Shown here: piece after piece, positions 1-9,501 of the stretch
Position numbering within the stretch: position 1 is the stretch's first letter
Layout: each line of letters opens with the position of its first letter
DNA from: an uncultured Clostridia bacterium
Lineage (GTDB): Bacteria > Bacillota > Clostridia > Christensenellales > Borkfalkiaceae
NCBI GenBank assembly: GCA_947630705.1
Contig: CANRIK010000018.1
Span: forward strand, 1-64,000
Length of the DNA stretch: 64,000 nt
Direction: 5' to 3'
Notes under the pieces: generated by a model
The model's database searches: none
What the model was told of the DNA's origin: nothing
Seen by the model: only the letters and a program-made list of their open reading frames with translations
Program-made: the position numbers and the translations under genes

Positions 1-524
1 TTATATATCACAGAATAATCCGAAAGTTCAACCGTAGTAAAGTTGTCTGTTGCTCCGAAATTCCCATAGGTGTAATTTTCGTTGCATACGGCGACAAATT
101 CGAAGTTTATAAAAGAATCAAGAGTATAAATATTTGCTCTATAATAGAGATCGTCGCCCGTAACACTGTCCGAAGTCTTTTGAACAGTAACGGAATAGAG
201 GGCGTCGTCAATATTAAAGTCAAACTCCTTCATGTCCCCGTCCATTTCTTCCACATTTGAATCGCTTATTTCAAAGTTCGAGTCAAGATAGACGGGAGAA
301 GAGGGCTTCGAAAGGAAAAACAATACGCTTAAAATGGCGACTATCATAGCCACGAACAGACATGCTACGCCGATCAGCCACTTCGAACGGTTAGGCAAAA
401 CTTTTTCATGTTCGTCGTTACCTATTTGTTCGAAATACAGATTGAACGCCTGCATATCGCTGTTTTCAATTATCTGCTGTTTTTCCTTTTCGGCTTGTTG
501 TTTTAAAAATTTTTTGACTTTCAT
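1..524 (-). CDS. Single-pass membrane protein, 3'-truncated by window edge (possible anti-sigma-like partner of the ECF sigma factor)
   Basis: Minus-strand ORF read from ATG at 522-524: MKVKKFLKQQAEKEKQQIIENSDMQAFNLYFEQIG...RSKWLIGVACLFVAMIVAILSVLFFLSK..., open to the window edge. Cytosolic ~70 aa, one TM segment, extracytosolic tail. Directly downstream of 531-1370. Confidence 0.6.
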   Translation of the reverse strand, partial: MKVKKFLKQQAEKEKQQIIENSDMQAFNLYFEQIGNDEHEKVLPNRSKWLIGVACLFVAMIVAILSVLFFLSKPSSPVYLDSNFEISDSNVEEMDGDMKEFDFNIDDALYSVTVQKTSDSVTGDDLYYRANIYTLDSFINFEFVAVCNENYTYGNFGATDNFTTVELSDYSVIY

Positions 525-530
525 AACCCG

Positions 531-1370
531 TTAATATATGTTTACCGCCAACGCGTCGTTTACCTTGGATTGAAAAGTGTAGTCGTATAATCCGTTCGAA
601 TTATATATAACTCCCGAGGCCACCGAAAGCAGATGCTTGTCCAATGTGCCGCTCGTGGTGGTATAACTGAATTCTTTGTATCCGAAACCTATCATTATGT
701 GGTTTGCGCTTGAATAGTAGTAGTCTATTGTGTCGTCGTTCTCGTACGTAAACATAGTGCCTACGTTGTAGCCTTCCAGAAACAGAACTATCGGCATGCC
801 CGAGTCGAGATACGATTTTGCGGAGGAATAGCTGAACGAACCGTTCTGCATGCAGGAATAAAAACTTATGGTTTTGCCCTTTTCGCTGCAAAATCTGTTC
901 ATTCCGCTTAAAAATTGTTCTTCGGTGGCGCCGTATCCGTCGCCGGTAATGTACTCATATAGTTTTCTTATTGTAGCATTAACCGCGTCGTCCTCCATTC
1001 CATATACAAAATAATCTCTTACATATTGTCCGGCTTGATGGTTTGGAATAAGATTTTCGTCAAAGCGGTCGAAATAACCTATTACGTTGCCGCCCGCAAT
1101 GGAGGCGCAGGAGCCTACTGCCGGTGAATAGACATATTTGGGACATTGCAGAGCAAGCGAGTGGGAGGGCCCTTGTGTTTTTGTGATGTAGGGGATATGA
1201 GCCGTTGTTACGTCAATCGGCATGGGCTCGTCATCGCCTGTTGCGTAGACGGTCTCATAATAGTGAATGTCGTCCGTCGGCTGTTTTACTTCGGTCTCGA
1301 TTCCGACGGGAGCAAACAGCGAGCAAAGGAACACTGCCGATCCTATAATGAGTGAACTTAAATGGAACAT
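531..1370 (-). CDS. Secreted C39-like (papain-fold) cysteine peptidase-like protein
   Basis: N-terminal signal peptide; 'VGSCASIAGGNVIGYFDRF' (Cys motif) and 'NHIMIGFGYKE' (His motif) resemble Peptidase_C39_2. Confidence 0.6.
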   Translation of the reverse strand: MFHLSSLIIGSAVFLCSLFAPVGIETEVKQPTDDIHYYETVYATGDDEPMPIDVTTAHIPYITKTQGPSHSLALQCPKYVYSPAVGSCASIAGGNVIGYFDRFDENLIPNHQAGQYVRDYFVYGMEDDAVNATIRKLYEYITGDGYGATEEQFLSGMNRFCSEKGKTISFYSCMQNGSFSYSSAKSYLDSGMPIVLFLEGYNVGTMFTYENDDTIDYYYSSANHIMIGFGYKEFSYTTTSGTLDKHLLSVASGVIYNSNGLYDYTFQSKVNDALAVNIY

Positions 1371-1424
1371 TTTTATCTCCTTGAATATTTTATATCTAAA
1401 TAGACGAAAGAGAAATTCAAAATG

Positions 1425-1922
1425 TTACATTTTTTCTTTAAATTTTTTGTAAGCCCTGCAAGCCTTTGTCCTTGTATTGCTGTAACTTATATTCAGTTCC
1501 GCGGCGATTTCTTTTAAACTGTAACCTTCCCAATAGTACATATAAAGTATCTTTTGAGAGGTTTCATCTAAAAACATAAAGTATTTTTTAACTTCCTCGT
1601 CAGTGGGAAGAGCGTTTATGTTGGAAGAGACTTGTAAGTCGTCTATCGGAATTTCCGTATGTTTGCTTCTAATCTCGTCAATCGCCATATTATCGCACAA
1701 TTTGTAAAGCCATGCAGTAGGAAAATCTACTTTCTGACTGTTATCGACAGAAAGCAACTTCAAAAAGAATTCCTGCGCAATGTCCTCCGCCGAAATCAGA
1801 TTTCCGAAACGTCTTTTCAAATGCAGAACTATTTGAGGATAATATTCCGAATAGATTTGCTCGAAAGCCTTTTTGCTCTTATTATATTTGCGAAATAATC
1901 TGTTAAATTTAGCTTGATTCAT
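1425..1922 (-). CDS. RNA polymerase sigma-70 factor, ECF type
   Basis: 165 aa; region 2 'SAEDIAQEFFLKLL...FPTAWLYKLCDNMAIDEIRSK'; region 4 'LYMYYWEGYSLKEIAAELNISYSNTRTKACRAYKKFKEKM'. Confidence 0.85.
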   Translation of the reverse strand: MNQAKFNRLFRKYNKSKKAFEQIYSEYYPQIVLHLKRRFGNLISAEDIAQEFFLKLLSVDNSQKVDFPTAWLYKLCDNMAIDEIRSKHTEIPIDDLQVSSNINALPTDEEVKKYFMFLDETSQKILYMYYWEGYSLKEIAAELNISYSNTRTKACRAYKKFKEKM

Positions 1923-2251
1923 TTTTTTGACGTTTTTGAATTAATAATGTAAACTCACGAAAATTTTGTCTTTTAATATTACGTTCGATTGATAATTAAT
2001 TAGATAATTAATTAAATCAACCATACAAATTATAGAATTTTTTGTCGAATTTGTAAAGTGTTTTTTATTTTCTTTTGCGTTTTGTTGCATTTTAAGTTCA
2101 AAATTTTTTTCATTATCCGAAAAAATCGAAATTTTGGAGCTGTCCGACTGCATTTTTAAGCGCAAATCTGTGTTCATATAGTAGCAAGAATGAAGAAAGC
2201 GGCGGAGGTTAAATTAACTTTTTTCGTCAAACTATATTTTTTCCGAAAGCT

Positions 2252-2291
2252 AAATGCGGAGCCGTTTAAGAAAGAAAACGGCTCCGCATTT
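2252..2291. terminator. Hairpin, probable terminator
   Basis: aaatgcggagccgttt...aaaacggctccgcattt inverted repeat. Confidence 0.55.
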
Positions 2292-2300
2292 GATTTTCGT

Positions 2301-2330
2301 CTTTACTTATATTATCTTTACTTATATTAT
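2301..2330. repeat. Two perfect tandem copies of ctttacttatattat
   Basis: 15-bp unit repeated twice, followed by partial cttatataat. Confidence 0.7.
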
Positions 2331-2429
2331 CTTATATAATATGGTATAACCGTAATTTGTTATAATTTGCGAGTCTCACTTGTTTTCATGACAAAACACT
2401 TAACAATAATTCGGGTTGAGCTCTCCGTG

Positions 2430-2709
2430 GTTGGGTAGGTGTTCTCTTGTGGCAAAATCATAGATCAATTCTTCGGTTTTGGTGCTCATGATTGCGCAAA
2501 TGTTCTCTCATTACCAAATTGCAAAATAAAAGAACTATATCATCACTGCGTTTGCGGTGATGATATTTTGGTGATCCGTAGGGAATTTGCCGTTTCCGCA
2601 AGCGCAGCCTCGGCAAAGCGTCGTTGGCTATGCTTAATCGCGCAAACCTGTTGGTTAGTTCCGACGCACAAATAAATGGCGGCACAGCGTTTTCGCTGTG
2701 CCGCCATTC
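2430..2709 (-). other. Stem-loop-rich intergenic element (candidate dispersed repeat or structured RNA)
   Basis: Several inverted repeats: atatcatcac/gtgatgatat, tttgccg/cggcaaa, and perfect 15-bp aatggcggcacagcg-tttt-cgctgtgccgccatt. Confidence 0.4.
2676..2709 (-). terminator. Strong hairpin just 3' of tRNA-Glu
   Basis: Perfect 15-bp stem with 4-nt loop immediately downstream of the minus-strand tRNA; no strong U-tract. Confidence 0.45.
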
Positions 2710-2710
2710 A

Positions 2711-2785
2711 TGGTGACCCTGCCGGGAATCGAACCCGGGATTGAGCCTTGAGAGGGCTCCGTCTTAACCGCTTGACCACAGGGCC
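2711..2785 (-). tRNA. tRNA-Glu(CTC), CCA encoded
   Basis: GGCCCTG TGGTCAAGCGGTTAAGAC GGAGCCCTCTCAAGGCTC AATCCCGGGTTCGATTCCCGG CAGGGTC ACCA; anticodon loop CTCTCAA; acceptor stem pairs with one G-U. Confidence 0.95.
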
Positions 2786-3019
2786 GTATTCAATTAAACA
2801 CCTTAAAAGGAGGACTGCAAATCCGATACTTTTCAAGTGCTATGTGATTATAACATATTAAATTATGCTTTGCAAGCAAAAAAAGGCGTATTAAATAATT
2901 TTTAAGAAAGAACCGTTTGAATTTTTCACATAAATTTCTCATATGCCCGACGTTTTAAATTTGACTTTACATAAATATAATACTATAATTGTTAGGTATT
3001 ATATAAAAAAGGTGAGTCC

Positions 3020-4822
3020 ATGATAAAAACCCTTTTAAAAAGCGTAAGGGAATACAAAATTTCGGCCATTCTGTCACCTGTATTTGTTTCATTTGAAGTC
3101 GTTTTGGAGTGCCTTCTGCCTTTTGTCATTACGGAACTCGGAACAGCTATATCTAACAATGTGGGGATGTGGGGAGAGGCCACGTCTTGGGATACTTTGG
3201 GAATAGGCCAATACGCCTTGATTCTTGTCGCAATGGCAGTACTTTCTCTGATATGCGGAGCTCTTGCCGGCCTTTTCTGTGCTCGGGCTTCGGCCGGATT
3301 TGCACGTAATTTGAGAAAAGACGTTTACTATAAGGTGCAGGAGTTTTCGTTTGAAAATATCGATAAATTTTCTACGCCTTCGCTCGTGACGCGTATGACA
3401 ACCGATATTACAAACGTTCAGCTCGCTTTCATGATGATTATACGAATAGCCGTGCGAAGCCCTTTAATGATGATTTTCTCTGTCATCATGGCGTTTGTAA
3501 TGGGCGGAAGTCTCGCATGGATTTTTGTCGGAGTAATATTTCCGCTTGCGGCAATTCTGTTATTGATCATGTGGAAGACCTTGCCGCTTTTCAGACGTCT
3601 GTTCCGTAAATATGATAATCTTAATGAATCGATACAGGAGAATGTATCGGGAATAAGAGTTGTAAAGTCTTATGTAAGAGAGGAATACGAAAAGGCTAAA
3701 TTCGACCGTGCCGCAACCGAGTTGCAGCGCGATTTCACGAAAGCAGAGCGCATACTTGCGTGGAATAACCCCGTTATGCAGCTTTTCTTCTACGGCGTAC
3801 TCTCAACCGTACTGTTTTTGGGCTCGTACATGATATTCCAGAATACGGGTCTGAATGTTTGGAGCGTTTCTCAACTTATAGTGTACGGCATGCAGATACT
3901 CATGTCTCTTATGATGTTCTCCATGGTCTTTGCCATGATAGTAATGTCCATAGAGAGCGGCAGACGTATATGCGAAGTTTTGAATGAGGAGAGTACTCTG
4001 CACAGCCCCGAAAACGCCGTAAAAAATGTCGAAGACGGCTCTATCGATTTCGACGACGTTAATTTCAAGTATTCCTCCAATGCGGAGCGAAACGTGCTTG
4101 AAGATATAAATCTTCACATTAAATCAGGAGAAACCATAGGAATAATCGGAGGCACCGGTTCCTCAAAGACTTCGCTTGTAAATTTGATATCCCGTCTCTA
4201 TGACGTCACCGAAGGCTCCGTCAAAGTAGGCGGTAAAGACGTCAGAGACTACGACATCGAGGTTTTGAGAAATCAGGTCGCGGTTGTTTTGCAAAAGAAC
4301 GTGCTGTTTTCCGGAACCATAAAGGAAAATCTTCGTTGGGGCGATCCCGAAGCTACCGACGAAGAACTCGTAGAGGCATGCAAACTTGCGCAGGCCGACG
4401 AATTCATTCAAACTTTCCCCGATAAATACGATACATATATCGAACAGGGCGGCACAAACGTGTCGGGAGGACAGAAGCAGAGGCTCTGCATAGCGCGCGC
4501 TCTTTTGAAGAAGCCCAAGATTCTCATACTTGACGATTCGACTTCGGCAGTGGACACCCATACCGACGCGCTTATAAGAAAAGCGTTCCGCGAATATATC
4601 CCGTCCACGACTAAAATCATAATCGCCCAAAGAACGTCCTCGGTCGAAGACGCAGACAGAATCGTGGTAATCGACTGCGGCAAAATAGCCGCAGTCGGCA
4701 CGCATGAAGAACTCCTCGGAACAAACGATATTTATACCGAAGTGTACAATACGCAGAACAGAGGCGGAAAGATACCCTCCGACGAAAGCAAAGCTCAAAA
4801 CGGAGGTGTCGTCAATGAATAA
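3020..4822 (+). CDS. ABC transporter, fused permease/ATPase (half 1)
   Basis: TM domain then Walker A-like 'GGTGSSKTS', signature 'NVSGGQKQRL', Walker B 'ILILDDSTSAVD'. Confidence 0.93.
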   Translation: MIKTLLKSVREYKISAILSPVFVSFEVVLECLLPFVITELGTAISNNVGMWGEATSWDTLGIGQYALILVAMAVLSLICGALAGLFCARASAGFARNLRKDVYYKVQEFSFENIDKFSTPSLVTRMTTDITNVQLAFMMIIRIAVRSPLMMIFSVIMAFVMGGSLAWIFVGVIFPLAAILLLIMWKTLPLFRRLFRKYDNLNESIQENVSGIRVVKSYVREEYEKAKFDRAATELQRDFTKAERILAWNNPVMQLFFYGVLSTVLFLGSYMIFQNTGLNVWSVSQLIVYGMQILMSLMMFSMVFAMIVMSIESGRRICEVLNEESTLHSPENAVKNVEDGSIDFDDVNFKYSSNAERNVLEDINLHIKSGETIGIIGGTGSSKTSLVNLISRLYDVTEGSVKVGGKDVRDYDIEVLRNQVAVVLQKNVLFSGTIKENLRWGDPEATDEELVEACKLAQADEFIQTFPDKYDTYIEQGGTNVSGGQKQRLCIARALLKKPKILILDDSTSAVDTHTDALIRKAFREYIPSTTKIIIAQRTSSVEDADRIVVIDCGKIAAVGTHEELLGTNDIYTEVYNTQNRGGKIPSDESKAQNGGVVNE

Positions 4823-6761
4823 GCGAGGCGGATTAAAGGCGCCGAAAGGCACGTTGAAACGTACAATAAAAGCTCTGTTTCATTTTTATCCCGTAATGAC
4901 CACGGTGGCGTTGGCTTGCATTATTTTCAATGCTATCGTCAGCGCGTTGCCTTCGATTTTCATGGAGCGCATATTTACGGTAATCGGAAACGCGTTTGAC
5001 GTAAGCGCAACTTCGACGCACCCCGGGATAGTTTTGGGCTGGGCGGAAGTCGGCGGCGAGATAACTATGTATATGGTTATTCTCATAAGCCTCTACGTTA
5101 TTTCTCTGATATCCGGAGCGGTGGATAAACAGCTTATGGCTATAATAACGCAGGGATTTCTTAAAAAAATGCGCGGACAGATGTTCGACGGAATGCAGGA
5201 TTTGCCTATAAGCTATTTCGATACTCACAACCACGGCGATATCATGAGCTATTACACTAACGATATAGACGCGCTCCGGCAGATGATTTCTCAATCGCTT
5301 CCGCAGTTGCTTACGTCGGCGATAATGGTCTTAACGCTCTTCGCCATTATGATGTGGTATAGCTTCTGGCTTACGTTTATTGTTATCGGCTGTGTCTTTA
5401 TAATTCTGTTGGTAACCAAATTTATAGGCGGCGGAGCCGGTAAATATTTCCTCGGTCAACAGCGCGCAGTGGCCAAGACAGAGGGATATATAGAAGAGAT
5501 GATGAACGGACAGAAAGTCGTAAAGGTATTCTGTCATGAAGAAGAGGCCAAGGCGGAATTCGACAAGGTAAACGATTATCTTTGCGACCAATCGACAAAG
5601 GCAAATACGTTTGCGAACATGCTAATGCCCATCCTCGGCAATATAGGTCACGTATTGTATGTAATAATCGCGCTTGTCGGCAGTCTGTTTGTTATGAACT
5701 CCGTCCACAATATCGGGCTTATAACTCTCTTCGGCATCGAAGGCGGAATGTTTACGGTCGCAAACGTCGTATCATTCCTTCAAATGACGAGGCAGTTTTC
5801 AAATAATATAAATCAGGTATCCAATCAGGTGAACTCCGTCGTCATGGGACTTGCCGGAGCCGCGAGATTGTTTGCGTTGATAGACGAAAAACCCGAGGAG
5901 GACGAGGGTTACGTCACTTTGGTCAATGCAAGAGAGGAGAACGGAAATCTTGTCGAGTGCGCCGAGCGCACGGGACTTTGGGCATGGAAACATCCCCATA
6001 AGGACGGCACGGTTTCATATGTAAAACTTGCCGGCGATATAAGAATGGAGGAAGTGGATTTCGGATATACGCCCGAGAAGATAGTGCTTCACGATATATC
6101 GCTGTACGCAAAGCCCGGGCAGAAAGTGGCGTTTGTCGGAGCAACCGGCGCCGGTAAAACCACAATTACGAATCTGCTCACGCGCTTTTACGATATTGCA
6201 GACGGCAAAATTAGATATGACGGAATAAACGTTACGAAAATCAAGAAATGCGAACTTCGCCGCGCAATAGGCATGGTTTTGCAGGACACGAATTTGTTTA
6301 CGGGCACGGTAATGGACAATATCCGTTACGGCAAGCTCGACGCAACCGACGAGGAATGTATAGCCGCCGCAAAACTTGCCGGCGCGGACGACTTCATCAC
6401 GAGGCTTCCGGAAGGTTACAATACGATGCTCCATCAGAACGGAGCCAACCTTTCACAGGGCCAGCGGCAGCTTCTTTCGATAGCGAGAGCGGCTGTTGCC
6501 GATCCTCCGGTAATGATACTTGACGAGGCTACCAGCTCCATCGATACGAGGACGGAGGCAATCGTGCAGCGCGGTATGGATAAACTTATGGAAGGCAGAA
6601 CGGTTTTTGTCATAGCTCACAGACTTTCCACCGTCAAAAATTCCAACGCAATAATGGTTTTGGAGCACGGCAGGATCATAGAGCGTGGCAGTCATGAACA
6701 GCTTATAGAGCAGAAAGGCAAATATTATCAGCTCTATACGGGCGCGTTTGAGCTTGAATAA
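4815..6761 (+). CDS. ABC transporter, fused permease/ATPase (half 2)
   Basis: Start chosen at ATG 4815 (MNKRGG...), overlapping the upstream gene by 8 nt; 'GATGAGKTT', 'LSQGQRQL', 'VMILDEATSSID'. Confidence 0.93.
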   Translation: MNKRGGLKAPKGTLKRTIKALFHFYPVMTTVALACIIFNAIVSALPSIFMERIFTVIGNAFDVSATSTHPGIVLGWAEVGGEITMYMVILISLYVISLISGAVDKQLMAIITQGFLKKMRGQMFDGMQDLPISYFDTHNHGDIMSYYTNDIDALRQMISQSLPQLLTSAIMVLTLFAIMMWYSFWLTFIVIGCVFIILLVTKFIGGGAGKYFLGQQRAVAKTEGYIEEMMNGQKVVKVFCHEEEAKAEFDKVNDYLCDQSTKANTFANMLMPILGNIGHVLYVIIALVGSLFVMNSVHNIGLITLFGIEGGMFTVANVVSFLQMTRQFSNNINQVSNQVNSVVMGLAGAARLFALIDEKPEEDEGYVTLVNAREENGNLVECAERTGLWAWKHPHKDGTVSYVKLAGDIRMEEVDFGYTPEKIVLHDISLYAKPGQKVAFVGATGAGKTTITNLLTRFYDIADGKIRYDGINVTKIKKCELRRAIGMVLQDTNLFTGTVMDNIRYGKLDATDEECIAAAKLAGADDFITRLPEGYNTMLHQNGANLSQGQRQLLSIARAAVADPPVMILDEATSSIDTRTEAIVQRGMDKLMEGRTVFVIAHRLSTVKNSNAIMVLEHGRIIERGSHEQLIEQKGKYYQLYTGAFELE

Positions 6762-6841
6762 ATCGTCAATATTTTTCGGGGCATAGTACAAACTATCGAA
6801 AACATACACTATACAACCTGAACTTAAAAGGGGTATAGCGT

Positions 6842-7546
6842 ATGTTTTTTGATTTTATAGGTTTATTGATTTCGAAAATTTTCTTCTTTACCGGATTGGT
6901 ACAAAATAAGGGAACTTTTCCCAAACCTCTCTCTCCGCAGGAAGAAAAGAAGTATCTCGAACTTGCCAAAAACGGAGATTCCCAAGCGAAGGAGATACTT
7001 ATAAAGCACAATATGAGGCTCGTGGCGCACGTCGTAAAAAAATATGCCGGAGCCGCCGAAACCGACGACCTTATTTCCGTGGGGTCGATAGGTTTGATAA
7101 AGGCGATAAATACCTTTCAGGACGGTAAGGGAACGGCTTTGGCAACATATACTGCTCGCTGTATCGAAAACGAGATACTCATGCTCTTGCGTTCGGGTAA
7201 AAAGCATAAGAATAACGTTTCGCTTACGGATCCGGTCGGTACGGATAAAGACGGCAACGAACTCACGCTCATGGATTTGCTCTCCGAAAAAGAAGACAGC
7301 GTTTTTTTGCAGGTGGAAAAGAGCGTACAGCGCGAAAAATTTATATCCGTGCTCAAAAAATTTCTTACCGAGCGCGAGTTTACAATAATTTCGTTGCGAT
7401 ACGGACTTTTGGACGGTACCGCGCTCCCTCAACGGGAAGTGGCAAAAAAATTGGGTATTTCCAGAAGCTATATTTCGCGTATAGAAAAACGCGCAATAGA
7501 AAAAGCGCGCGAGAACCTCAATAAAGACGATTTCATTACCGATTAA
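6842..7546 (+). CDS. sigK: RNA polymerase sporulation sigma factor SigK (pro-sigma-K)
   Basis: Hydrophobic pro-region MFFDFIGLLISKIFFFTGLVQNKGTFPKPLSPQEEKKYLE then sigma-70 regions 2-4; uninterrupted. Confidence 0.88.
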   Translation: MFFDFIGLLISKIFFFTGLVQNKGTFPKPLSPQEEKKYLELAKNGDSQAKEILIKHNMRLVAHVVKKYAGAAETDDLISVGSIGLIKAINTFQDGKGTALATYTARCIENEILMLLRSGKKHKNNVSLTDPVGTDKDGNELTLMDLLSEKEDSVFLQVEKSVQREKFISVLKKFLTEREFTIISLRYGLLDGTALPQREVAKKLGISRSYISRIEKRAIEKARENLNKDDFITD

Positions 7547-7547
7547 C

Positions 7548-7577
7548 TTGACAAATTAATTATAGTTTTGATATATT
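7548..7577 (+). promoter_or_regulatory. Sigma-A-like promoter upstream of tyrS
   Basis: TTGACA (7548-7553) N18 TATATT (7572-7577). Confidence 0.5.
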
Positions 7578-7611
7578 TAATTAAACGTATTAATCAGGTA
7601 AGGTCATATAT

Positions 7612-8796
7612 ATGGATATTTACAGCGAGTTAAAAGAGCGCGGATTGATAGCGCAGGTTACCGATGAAGAAGAGATAAAGAATCTGATAAACGGCGGCGG
7701 AGCGCGTTTTTATATAGGCTTCGACCCTACTGCCGATTCTCTCCATGTGGGACACTTTATGGCTCTTTGCCTCATGAAGAGATTGCAGATGGCCGGAAAT
7801 AAGCCCGTCGTTTTGCTGGGCGGCGGCACCGGTTATATAGGCGATCCATCCGGAAGAACGGATATGCGTTCTATGCTTACTCCCGAAACCATTCGTCATA
7901 ATTGCGAATGTTTCAAAATTCAGATGGAGAGGTTCATAGAATTCGGCGACGATAAGGCAATAATAGTAAATAATGCGGATTGGCTTTTAAAGCTCAATTA
8001 TATAGACCTTTTGCGCGAAGTGGGAGCATGTTTCAGCGTAAACAATATGCTTCGCGCCGAATGTTATAAACAGCGCATGGAAAAGGGTCTGTCTTTTCTC
8101 GAATTCAATTATATGATAATGCAGTCGTATGATTTCTGGTATCTTAACGAGCATTACGGCTGCAATATGCAGTTCGGCGGCGACGACCAATGGAGCAATA
8201 TGCTCGCCGGAACGGAGCTTATACGCAAGAAATCAGGTAAAGACGCGTACGCCATGACTATAACCCTCCTCTTGAACAGCGAGGGCAAAAAGATGGGCAA
8301 GACGGCAAAGGGCGCGGTCTGGCTGGATGAAAACAAGACGAGCCCCTACGAATTCTATCAGTATTGGCGCAACGTGGACGACGCCGACGTCATGAAATGT
8401 ATTAAAATGCTGACCTTTATACCCATTGAAGAAATCAGAGAAATGGAGAAGTGGGGTAGCGAACGTATAAACGAGAAGAAGGAAATTCTCGCGTATGAGC
8501 TCACCAAATTGGTACACGGACAGGAGAAAGCCGATAAAGCAATGGCGCAGGCGAAGGCGGCCTTCGGCGGTGGGGAGAATCTCCCCGAAAAGGAAATTTC
8601 GGTTTCCTCGCAGACGATTATTCCCGTGCTTGTAGCGGCCGGAATCTGCGCGTCCAACGGCGAAGCTCGCAGGCTCATACAGCAGGGCGGCGTCTCCGTC
8701 AACGAAGATAAAATTGTCGATATAAACGCGCCCGTAAAGAGCGGAGACATCGTTCATAAGGGCAAAAAAGTTCATATAAGAATAATTTTCAAATAA
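7612..8796 (+). CDS. tyrS: Tyrosine--tRNA ligase
   Basis: 'FYIGFDPTADSLHVGHFMAL', 'KMGKT' class I motif, C-terminal S4-like domain. Confidence 0.96.
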   Translation: MDIYSELKERGLIAQVTDEEEIKNLINGGGARFYIGFDPTADSLHVGHFMALCLMKRLQMAGNKPVVLLGGGTGYIGDPSGRTDMRSMLTPETIRHNCECFKIQMERFIEFGDDKAIIVNNADWLLKLNYIDLLREVGACFSVNNMLRAECYKQRMEKGLSFLEFNYMIMQSYDFWYLNEHYGCNMQFGGDDQWSNMLAGTELIRKKSGKDAYAMTITLLLNSEGKKMGKTAKGAVWLDENKTSPYEFYQYWRNVDDADVMKCIKMLTFIPIEEIREMEKWGSERINEKKEILAYELTKLVHGQEKADKAMAQAKAAFGGGENLPEKEISVSSQTIIPVLVAAGICASNGEARRLIQQGGVSVNEDKIVDINAPVKSGDIVHKGKKVHIRIIFK

Positions 8797-9435
8797 ATGC
8801 CGCAGTTTTACAAGTCTTTGCAAGGCGAATACGTCACCCGAAGGGAAATAGAAAAATCCGTATTCATAACCACGTCCCGTCATGTCGTCGGCGAGGAAGA
8901 GGCGAGGAAATTCATTTCCGGAATATCAAAAAAATATTCCGACGCAACGCATAATTGCTATGCGTATATTGCCGATAATCTTGGGAATTTTCCGCGTTTT
9001 TCCGATGACGGCGAACCGCAGGGAACGGCGGGGATGCCCATGCTCGAAGTTCTTAAAAGCAACGGGCTTTTCGAAGTGTGCGTGGTTGTCACAAGATATT
9101 TCGGAGGAATCAAACTGGGCGCGGGCGGACTTGTGCGCGCCTATTCCGGAGCCGTAGCCGAAAATATAAGCGCTGCAAATAAGGTAATATATGAGGCCTG
9201 CGCGGAGAGTCTGTATATAACAGATTATTCGAACGTGGACGCGGCGTTAAGATTTTTTGCCGACCACGGAGCCGAGGTCATTTCTGCGGAATATTTAAAC
9301 GACGTGCGTTTTGTCGCCGCCGTCAGAAAGACAGAAGAACAATCGTTCAACGGTTCGCTTATCAACGCCTTGAACGGCAGGGTTTCAATAGACAGATTGA
9401 GAGAATATTTCTTTCCGTTTAAACAAAACAATTAA
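8797..9435 (+). CDS. YigZ/IMPACT family protein
   Basis: 'FSDDGEPQGTAGMPMLEVL...VVVTRYFGGIKLGAGGLVRAYS'. Confidence 0.9.
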   Translation: MPQFYKSLQGEYVTRREIEKSVFITTSRHVVGEEEARKFISGISKKYSDATHNCYAYIADNLGNFPRFSDDGEPQGTAGMPMLEVLKSNGLFEVCVVVTRYFGGIKLGAGGLVRAYSGAVAENISAANKVIYEACAESLYITDYSNVDAALRFFADHGAEVISAEYLNDVRFVAAVRKTEEQSFNGSLINALNGRVSIDRLREYFFPFKQNN

Positions 9436-9464
9436 AAAATAGTCAAACAGAATAATCAAAAAGC

Positions 9465-9500
9465 ACTTAAAAAGCGGAGCCGAAAGGCTCCGCTTTAAGT
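9465..9500. terminator. Bidirectional terminator between convergent yigZ-like gene and ilvE
   Basis: aagcggagcc-gaaa-ggctccgctt hairpin between flanking A/T runs. Confidence 0.75.
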
Positions 9501-9501
9501 A

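Noticed and set aside
1941-2177. 78-aa minus-strand ORF upstream of the ECF sigma gene
   Set aside because: AT-rich, no clear RBS, no recognisable motif; more likely a leader or intergenic region.
2439-2685. 75-78-aa ORFs on both strands across the stem-loop element
   Set aside because: Both strands open through a highly structured repeat-like region; more likely noncoding.
4163-4852. Long minus-strand ORF antisense to the ABC transporter genes
   Set aside because: Fully overlaps strongly supported plus-strand CDSs, with no family motif; typical of antisense open frames here.
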